Below are positions 15,373 to 20,232 of a stretch of 20,232 nucleotides of DNA, piece after piece. The position numbers were made by a program, and so were the translations under genes. How positions within the stretch are numbered: the stretch's first letter is position 1; each line of letters starts with the position of its first letter. Under the pieces are notes generated by a model. That model ran no database searches, was not told where the DNA came from, and saw only the letters and a program-made list of their open reading frames with translations. Source of the DNA: JASFQI01 sp050115555 (lineage in GTDB: Bacteria; Desulfobacterota; DSM-4660; Desulfatiglandales; HGW-15); contig JASFQI010000050.1 in the NCBI GenBank assembly GCA_050115555.1, positions 1 to 20,232 of the forward strand. Reading direction: 5' to 3'.

Positions 15373-16890
15373 TCAAGCGCATCCTTTGCATTTATTCAAT
15401 TCGTTCTTGTACCGTTCTTTGAGTGCATGATTCGCCCATTGAAACAAATGATCCTTTGCATGAATCCTTGTCCACGGCCTCCACCGCTGCCTGATTCCGA
15501 GCCTCTTCCCGATGTTTTTGTAAACGAGGTTTTCAGTCTTCGCAGCCCAACGGATAAGCTCAGAGAGAATCGGCCCGGGCCCGTACATTCCCCGAGCCTT
15601 CAGATACTCCATGAACTTGATTTTGTGGGATCTCGAATAAGGCCACCAAAAAACCGAGTCGGAGGAGGTATTCATCTTTCGCATTCCAAAACGTTTTCTG
15701 GGCACCCCGGCTTCCTCAAGAATTCTTCTCGGAATCGGGCGATCGTAGTGGTTTCTCATCATCCATGGAACCATCTCATCCGACCGGTTGATCTCCCGGA
15801 TCTCTGCAAGATGTCTCACGCCCCAATAGGCGGGAACACAGTGAAAAAAACCCTGGTTCAGTCGATACTCACAGAGGCAAAGACCGCTCAGGTCACTGGC
15901 GGGATCCAGGAAATCCTGCATGCCCAAATCCCACGCCATCTCGCCATAATTGCCCGTAAACAAAAGACACAAAGGCTCGGGAAAGCCCAGCACCGTATAA
16001 TTGAGCCCCCTTGGCTGGCCGGTGGCCGCCCATATGGTCTCCTCGCAACGGTACCGCCGGGGCGTGTGCCTGTACTCTTCACAGCTCAAACCCAGACAAT
16101 CGGCGATCTCCCGACCGGAATCCGACCCCCTCCAAAAACTCGTTGAGTTGGAGATCGTCACCGTATGTCCGCATCCCGCCTGACCGGCAATGGCGGCGAC
16201 CGCTGAAGCATCGTATCCCGCGGAGATGGTAGAAACCGGAAAAACAGGAAAGGATCTTTTTTCAGAACCTGCATTGGCGATCAGCTCCCCGGCAGTATGT
16301 GTTAAAAATGCACGATAATTCTTATAAGATTTGAGATCCGGGGTGGTATCCGGTTTGGGAAGCTCTTTCAGAGTTTGACCGTCGTATACGAGGTTGTTGT
16401 AATAGAGAACGTTCAGCGCTGTGCCTTCACTGGTGCCAAGCTTCCTGATGTGATTGGAGAGACTACCCCGGCCGCAATTGATCGTGAGGATGTCATCGAC
16501 ATATCCTTGGTAATCCTCCCTCAGGCTGAGGTCGGTCACGGCCAAAAGGGCAGGAAGGGAGTTCGATACATGCCAGTGCCCCTCATGATAACAATGCCAC
16601 AATCGATCCATGGCCGTTCCGGAGCTCACAAAGAAGACCTGTCCGTCTCGAAGTCGTACCCCGCTCCCAAAAACCAGATCCGTCAGGTCGAAATCGCCCC
16701 CTTCAAAACCACCCACCCATACGGCCTCCGTGACCCATTCATCTGTGATCTCCACCAAAGGTCCGTGATACAGATTGACGTAATGACCTCCGGGCTTAAA
16801 AGATGCTTCCCAGATCAGTTTGGGCCAATCCTCGAGGAGCCGGGGGTGCAGTTCCACCTCTACCCTGCTTTCTTGGGGGCATCCGTGCAT
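15373..16890 (-). CDS. Divergent asparagine-synthetase-related protein, copy 2 (paired with an ATP-grasp gene)
   Basis: About 505 residues from the ATG at 16888-16890, overlapping the ATP-grasp gene by 31 bases. An ATG at 16965 would overlap by 106 bases, and a GTG at 16857, with AGGG before it, is a real alternative just after the upstream stop. No N-terminal nucleophile Cys motif is seen. A remnant of the amidotransferase fold is suggested by FFVSSGTAMDRLWHCYHEG followed by HWHVSNSLPALLA, aligning with the DRYGFRPLYYY region of copy 4. The synthetase nucleotide loop is altered: STISAGYDASAV (residues 220-231) instead of SGGxDS. The later loop reads FTGNYGEMAW (310-319), a pattern shared with copy 1 (LSGNVSEICR). 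It lies directly after an ATP-grasp gene, like copy 1. It probably works on the same sugar as its partner ATP-grasp protein (inference); catalytic competence is uncertain. Confidence 0.72.
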   Translation of the reverse strand: MHGCPQESRVEVELHPRLLEDWPKLIWEASFKPGGHYVNLYHGPLVEITDEWVTEAVWVGGFEGGDFDLTDLVFGSGVRLRDGQVFFVSSGTAMDRLWHCYHEGHWHVSNSLPALLAVTDLSLREDYQGYVDDILTINCGRGSLSNHIRKLGTSEGTALNVLYYNNLVYDGQTLKELPKPDTTPDLKSYKNYRAFLTHTAGELIANAGSEKRSFPVFPVSTISAGYDASAVAAIAGQAGCGHTVTISNSTSFWRGSDSGREIADCLGLSCEEYRHTPRRYRCEETIWAATGQPRGLNYTVLGFPEPLCLLFTGNYGEMAWDLGMQDFLDPASDLSGLCLCEYRLNQGFFHCVPAYWGVRHLAEIREINRSDEMVPWMMRNHYDRPIPRRILEEAGVPRKRFGMRKMNTSSDSVFWWPYSRSHKIKFMEYLKARGMYGPGPILSELIRWAAKTENLVYKNIGKRLGIRQRWRPWTRIHAKDHLFQWANHALKERYKNELNKCKGCA

Positions 16891-17990
16891 CCGCCCTTCT
16901 TTAATGATCCGAGGAATTCCGCCATCAGGCCACCATGAACGACCTGAAGAGTCTTGATTCCCCATTCATCATTGGCTTCCAGAAAAGTCGGCCCCTCCGG
17001 AGTAATGGCTATATCCCATCCGATTGAATGGATTCCGTAATAGAATGAATGAACGTCGCAACTCATTCTGACTGCCTCTTCGATAAACGGGACCTCGAAG
17101 CCATCAAAAGCAACCCCCGTATCCGGATGGTACTCGGCCCGACCTCCAATTCCCGGCCTGAAGAAAAAATATTTTCCCAATCGTCCTGTATGAAGATCGA
17201 TCGGCCCCACGAGCCCTCCAGCACTCCAGTTATCCACACGACTTCCCTTTACACCCACCCGCACGACCCCAGCTAGCGGCTCCGGTTGACCGTTTCTGAA
17301 TACCGTGACCAGCCGTATGGTGTTCACGCAGGATGGACACAAGGAATTCATTCGGGAATGTTGCTCGACGCGCTCCTGCAAAATATAACTTCCTTGCATC
17401 CTCTTCTCGAATTCTTCAAGGACCGATTCCTTTCCGTCGATGTACAAGGAACCCGAAACCACTCTGACCGTAAAAATACCGACTCCCATCCCTTCCAGCA
17501 CTTCTTTGCAGAAAACGTCCATGTCTGCGGATGTCAGCAGACTGCTTATTGGGAGTTTTTTACGACGCTCATTCCAGTAGATGAAGCCCCTCTGGCAAAG
17601 CCCCAGCACGCGGGGGGTAGGAAAACCCAAAGAGGAAAGGTACATTCCGAAGACGAACTTGTCGGCAACGAGCCCACAATAGCTAGTCGTATCCTTGCCG
17701 CGGGCCCAACGACGGTTTGCCCGATCTCGCACATCGCGGCATTCGATATGCCCGATGTAGCGCCTTTGTTCCTTGAGAGGTTTTGTGTCAAAACCATAGG
17801 TGTAGTAGCAGTCATTGTGTTCCTGAAAACGAAACAACCAGTAGAGGTTGTCCAAGAGAATTCCGATCTTTGATTTCGATTTTTTTTCGGAGTAGTAATG
17901 GCATATTATGTTTTCATCACGGACCAACCGCCATATCCAGTGCAATTTTCCCCACAACCCGCGCCTAAACCTCTTTAGTCGATAGAGCAT
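16860..17990 (-). CDS. Sugar-transfer-associated ATP-grasp protein (ATPgrasp_ST type)
   Basis: 376 residues. The N-terminal 100 residues are basic and aromatic-rich (RRGLWGKLHWIWRLVRDE; LLDNLYWLFRFQEHNDCYY). The ATP-grasp fold follows: DKFVFGMYLSSLGFPTPRV (110-128), SYILQERVEQH (201-211), CVNTIRLVTVF (221-231), the family signature RVDNWSAGGLVGPID (251-265), HPDTGVAFDGFEVP (288-301), then GIHSIGWDIAIT (319-330) and PTFLEANDEWG (334-344) with metal-binding E338 and N340. These match the sugar-transfer ATP-grasp family (PF14397), predicted but not shown to work in surface polysaccharide synthesis, probably joining a carboxylate to an amine or hydroxyl. The ATG at 17990 lacks a clear ribosome binding site; the 78-base gap upstream (17991-18068) is AT-rich and could hold a promoter, but I see no convincing -35/-10 pair. 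A second copy of this family lies at 19689-20232. Confidence 0.87.
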   Translation of the reverse strand: MLYRLKRFRRGLWGKLHWIWRLVRDENIICHYYSEKKSKSKIGILLDNLYWLFRFQEHNDCYYTYGFDTKPLKEQRRYIGHIECRDVRDRANRRWARGKDTTSYCGLVADKFVFGMYLSSLGFPTPRVLGLCQRGFIYWNERRKKLPISSLLTSADMDVFCKEVLEGMGVGIFTVRVVSGSLYIDGKESVLEEFEKRMQGSYILQERVEQHSRMNSLCPSCVNTIRLVTVFRNGQPEPLAGVVRVGVKGSRVDNWSAGGLVGPIDLHTGRLGKYFFFRPGIGGRAEYHPDTGVAFDGFEVPFIEEAVRMSCDVHSFYYGIHSIGWDIAITPEGPTFLEANDEWGIKTLQVVHGGLMAEFLGSLKKGGCTDAPKKAG

Positions 17991-18068
17991 CTGTTATAAA
18001 TTTCCTAAATTAATGAAATAATAATAGCCTGATTTGCTTTGATTCCCGGCAATGAACCTTTTTTGTAC

Positions 18069-19634
18069 TCACATGCTGCGCCAGGAATCTGCAATCTGCT
18101 TCAGAATAGTCGAGAAAGAATCGGGTAGACACCTGCGCACCATGGTTTCAACCCGTTGGCTCCATTTTTCAACGAGGTCAGGTGGAGGCATAGGAGGATT
18201 GATCGGCTCCTTCAATCCGTCGGGCCACAATTCTTCTACAATCCGTCGATAGAGTTCATGCTCAGGGGGACGCCGATATTTTTCATCAACCGAAAGAAGA
18301 GTCACCAGCAGTTCACGGCAGTTGAACGGTGGGATCGTCTCATGCGCAATGGCAACCTCGTCATGACACGTGGCGGCCCAGCTGCCCGCCCTTTGCTCCC
18401 AATAAAACATATCGAGCAAATGAAACCCTTTTCCAAATTCCACGTCCGCAAGCCATTCAGCCAAGGCGGTGATCGAGAAATCTGTTTCGAGCAAAGAGGT
18501 CTTCTCTTTGGCATGTTCAGCGAGCTCCCTCGCAGTGATGCCCTTGAAGCCTTTTTCAGCCCCAAAAAAACAACGGCAAATTTCAGAGACATTCCCCGAC
18601 AACACGATCGTATTATGCGGAAGATTTCTCAGCTCTCCCTCGGACTTCACTCCCCAATGATGATGAGGTATGTCTACATTATTTCTGTAGATCGCTGCGA
18701 AATTTTTATCCATATCCGGCTTAATTTTAATTATGTGATGTTCGACACCGCTTTTTTCCAGCAATTTTCCTGGAATAGATAGATCCGGGTGGCGGAGGGG
18801 CCAGCCATACCGCCTGTTCGTGTAATAAAATATGCGCTTTCGAAAGGGAAATGCTGCGGCCATCAAGACCCTTGTATCCCATCCCGAAGTGCATGCTAAC
18901 GTCAATCTTGAGCAGCGGTGTAGAGCGCATTCACAAGCTCCGCGAAGGATATCACAAGCCGTTGAAACCGCCTGATCAATCATCAGGGGTTCAAGGGCAT
19001 CCTTGCCAAAAAAGCGCGACACTTCACCCGTATTCAGATCCAGGATGTGATTAGGCAGCAGTCGCTTGACACCTTTAAACAAAGTCGTATTGCCCGGCCA
19101 CCAGAACTGATGATCAAAATGTTCGCCCATTTCCTTTCGGCAGGTTTCGAGCATCTCCTCGGCTTCAGGATCGGGCTCGAGTCCCAAGTAGTCCGCAATC
19201 ACCTTGGCCTGTGAAGCGCAATACGTCATGCCTTGATAATGGGTGTAATGCACCTGACGCTGAGCGGCTGCGTCCGGCAGCAAGATTGATTCCGATCCGA
19301 CTCTGATGATCATTACCCATCTACCGCAGAGGTTGTCAGTGAGCTGCGGGAAACGCTCCAAAGAGGTTTTGTCCTGGAGTCGGGTGAACAGGCGATTCAA
19401 TATCGTTTCATTTGTGTGTTCCGGGTTTCTCGGATCCAGGAGATGCCCAATGAGAATGATGGATTTGTCGCCATCCTGTTCATGAGTGATGGGCACATCT
19501 GGGTGAGCAGATACCATGAATCCCGGATCAATTGGATGTGTATTCCATCCATCCATCGTGGAAAAGGACGGAGGGCCCAGAAAAAATTGTCCTTTTCGGT
19601 AGAATCTCTCGAAATTTATCGAGTCATTGCCCAT
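18069..19634 (-). CDS. Divergent asparagine-synthetase-related protein, copy 1 (paired with an ATP-grasp gene)
   Basis: 521 residues from the ATG at 19632-19634; the ribosome binding site is weak in an AT-rich leader. It begins MGNDSINFERFYRKG with no N-terminal Cys-Gly-Ile. The amidotransferase-like fold is suggested by SIILIGHLLDPRNPEHTNET (58-77), where I62-G63-H64 stands at the position of Asn-Gly-Glu, and by LLPDAAAQRQVHYTHYQG (118-135), aligning with the usual DPLGxRPLYY segment. The nucleotide loop reads ACTSGWDTRVL (247-257) instead of SGGxDS, and the later SGEGSDE-type loop reads LSGNVSEICR (345-354). Both changes resemble copy 2, so these two form a subfamily distinct from copies 3 and 4. 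It is flanked on both sides by sugar-transfer ATP-grasp genes. Amide formation is the family expectation; the altered loops mean activity must be tested. Confidence 0.75.
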   Translation of the reverse strand: MGNDSINFERFYRKGQFFLGPPSFSTMDGWNTHPIDPGFMVSAHPDVPITHEQDGDKSIILIGHLLDPRNPEHTNETILNRLFTRLQDKTSLERFPQLTDNLCGRWVMIIRVGSESILLPDAAAQRQVHYTHYQGMTYCASQAKVIADYLGLEPDPEAEEMLETCRKEMGEHFDHQFWWPGNTTLFKGVKRLLPNHILDLNTGEVSRFFGKDALEPLMIDQAVSTACDILRGACECALHRCSRLTLACTSGWDTRVLMAAAFPFRKRIFYYTNRRYGWPLRHPDLSIPGKLLEKSGVEHHIIKIKPDMDKNFAAIYRNNVDIPHHHWGVKSEGELRNLPHNTIVLSGNVSEICRCFFGAEKGFKGITARELAEHAKEKTSLLETDFSITALAEWLADVEFGKGFHLLDMFYWEQRAGSWAATCHDEVAIAHETIPPFNCRELLVTLLSVDEKYRRPPEHELYRRIVEELWPDGLKEPINPPMPPPDLVEKWSQRVETMVRRCLPDSFSTILKQIADSWRSM

Positions 19635-19688
19635 AAAAAAAGTCTTTTACCCAATAATTAATTCTATGATATTTGAGTTTTTTTGAAT

Positions 19689-20232
19689 TTAGGAATCTAT
19701 TATTGGATAAGAATGTAAGTAGAATTGCTTTAATCCGTTATCAAATGTCTGTTGAAGCGCTAAATCCCATTCATCATTTCCTTCAATAACACAGGGACCA
19801 TTTGCTGTGATCGCAATATCCCACCCAATAGAATGAATCCCGTAAAACAGTTTGTGAAGTTTCATAATTAATTCAACCATTTCTTTATAATACGGGACCT
19901 CAAAGCCTTCGAATTCCATTCCTGTATCTGGATGTTTCGTTACGAGCGTTCCCGTACCTGGCTGCAAAAAGCCATGCTTTTTCAATCTCCCTGTTTCTTT
20001 ATCAATGGGGATGATCACACCGCCCCCCGCCCAATTGTCCACCAAGGAACCTTGGTGACCCACTCGAAGGAACGGGGTAAGTAGAAAAGGTTTTCCATGA
20101 TCCATTACCGTAACCGGCCGAACAGTATTTAATGAATGTGGATAAATTTTCGATATTTTTTCTTCTTGAGTAATATACTCTTGAAAAATACACTTTCCAA
20201 TAATTTTACTATATAATTCATTTAACGTGCAA
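19689..20232 (-). CDS. Sugar-transfer-associated ATP-grasp protein, C-terminal fragment (cut by window edge)
   Basis: The frame is open to the window edge; the C-terminal 180 residues are visible. An internal ATG at 20105 is not the start: upstream codons continue the family sequence (KCIFQEYI, then YPHSLNTVRPVTVMD). Signature motifs are SLVDNWAGGGVIIPID, KHPDTGMEFEGFEVP, YGIHSIGWDIAIT and CVIEGNDEWD with the metal-binding E-x-N. It is clearly homologous to the protein at 16860-17990: thirteen consecutive residues (YGIHSIGWDIAIT) are identical, and the rest of the C-terminal half aligns without large gaps. Its DNA is much more AT-rich than that paralogue, so the pair is unlikely to be a recent duplication. 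It precedes AsnB-like copy 1 with a 54-base AT-rich gap. The role is presumed to be ATP-dependent ligation in glycan modification (inference). Confidence 0.85.
   Translation of the reverse strand, partial: CTLNELYSKIIGKCIFQEYITQEEKISKIYPHSLNTVRPVTVMDHGKPFLLTPFLRVGHQGSLVDNWAGGGVIIPIDKETGRLKKHGFLQPGTGTLVTKHPDTGMEFEGFEVPYYKEMVELIMKLHKLFYGIHSIGWDIAITANGPCVIEGNDEWDLALQQTFDNGLKQFYLHSYPIIDS

Noticed and set aside
15355..16146. Plus-strand open frame of 263 codons opposite AsnB-like copy 2
   Set aside because: Shadow of the minus-strand coding frame, with no motifs.
17991..18068. Promoter in the AT-rich 78-base gap
   Set aside because: TATTAT-like sequence is present, but no -35 element at acceptable spacing was found; AT-richness alone is not enough.
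11732..19634. Lasso-peptide biosynthesis (AsnB-like cyclases)
   Set aside because: No precursor peptide or McjB-like transglutaminase gene is visible, and the neighbours are glycosyltransferases and ATP-grasp enzymes.
20002..20193. Small minus-strand open frame of 63 codons near the window end
   Set aside because: It is out of frame with the ATP-grasp coding sequence, which continues to the window edge through the same bases.

Overview
The window is the interior of a bacterial cell-surface polysaccharide (exopolysaccharide, capsule or O-antigen type) gene cluster. All fifteen genes lie on the minus strand, so transcription runs from position 20232 towards 1. Both ends cut through genes. No RNA gene, insertion sequence, CRISPR array or convincing terminator was seen, and no gap between genes exceeds about 100 bases. 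The host is probably a Gram-negative bacterium: one operon product has a Sec signal peptide, and two gene products resemble families of the exosortase-associated exopolysaccharide loci of proteobacteria and relatives. A deltaproteobacterium/Desulfobacterota is my guess, at low confidence. Base composition is mosaic: most of the window is GC-rich, but about 7.7-10.5 kb and the last 0.6 kb are clearly AT-rich, as is usual for surface-glycan loci built by transfer.

Upstream block, in transcription order (20232 to 11732): a partial sugar-transfer-type ATP-grasp gene, an asparagine-synthetase-like (AsnB-like) gene, a second sugar-transfer-type ATP-grasp gene, then three more AsnB-like genes. The first four form a two-gene unit (ATP-grasp plus AsnB-like) present twice. 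All four AsnB-like proteins appear to have lost the glutaminase function of true asparagine synthetases: none starts Met-Cys, and the glutamine-binding Asn-Gly-Glu motif is replaced in the three where I can align it.

Middle block (11688 to 7701): a GT4-like glycosyltransferase, an AT-rich PaaK/CapK-like adenylate-forming enzyme, and a multi-spanning membrane protein of the O-antigen ligase/polymerase family. Downstream block (7606 to 1): two GT4 glycosyltransferases, a third ATP-grasp ligase, a polysaccharide deacetylase, a large secreted DUF4091/GH123-like protein, and the start of a second PaaK/CapK-like gene. Genes in this block mostly overlap by four bases (ATGA or GTGA) and are probably translationally coupled.

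Working model (inference): the glycosyltransferases build a repeat unit and the Wzy/WaaL-like protein polymerises or transfers it. The deacetylase exposes amines and the secreted protein trims or binds the product. The unusual part is nine potential carboxylate-activating enzymes in one locus (four AsnB-like, three ATP-grasp, two PaaK-like). This points to a glycan heavily decorated through amide or ester links, for example aminoacyl or amidated uronic acid groups. Flippase, export and regulatory genes, and any exosortase, would have to lie outside the window.
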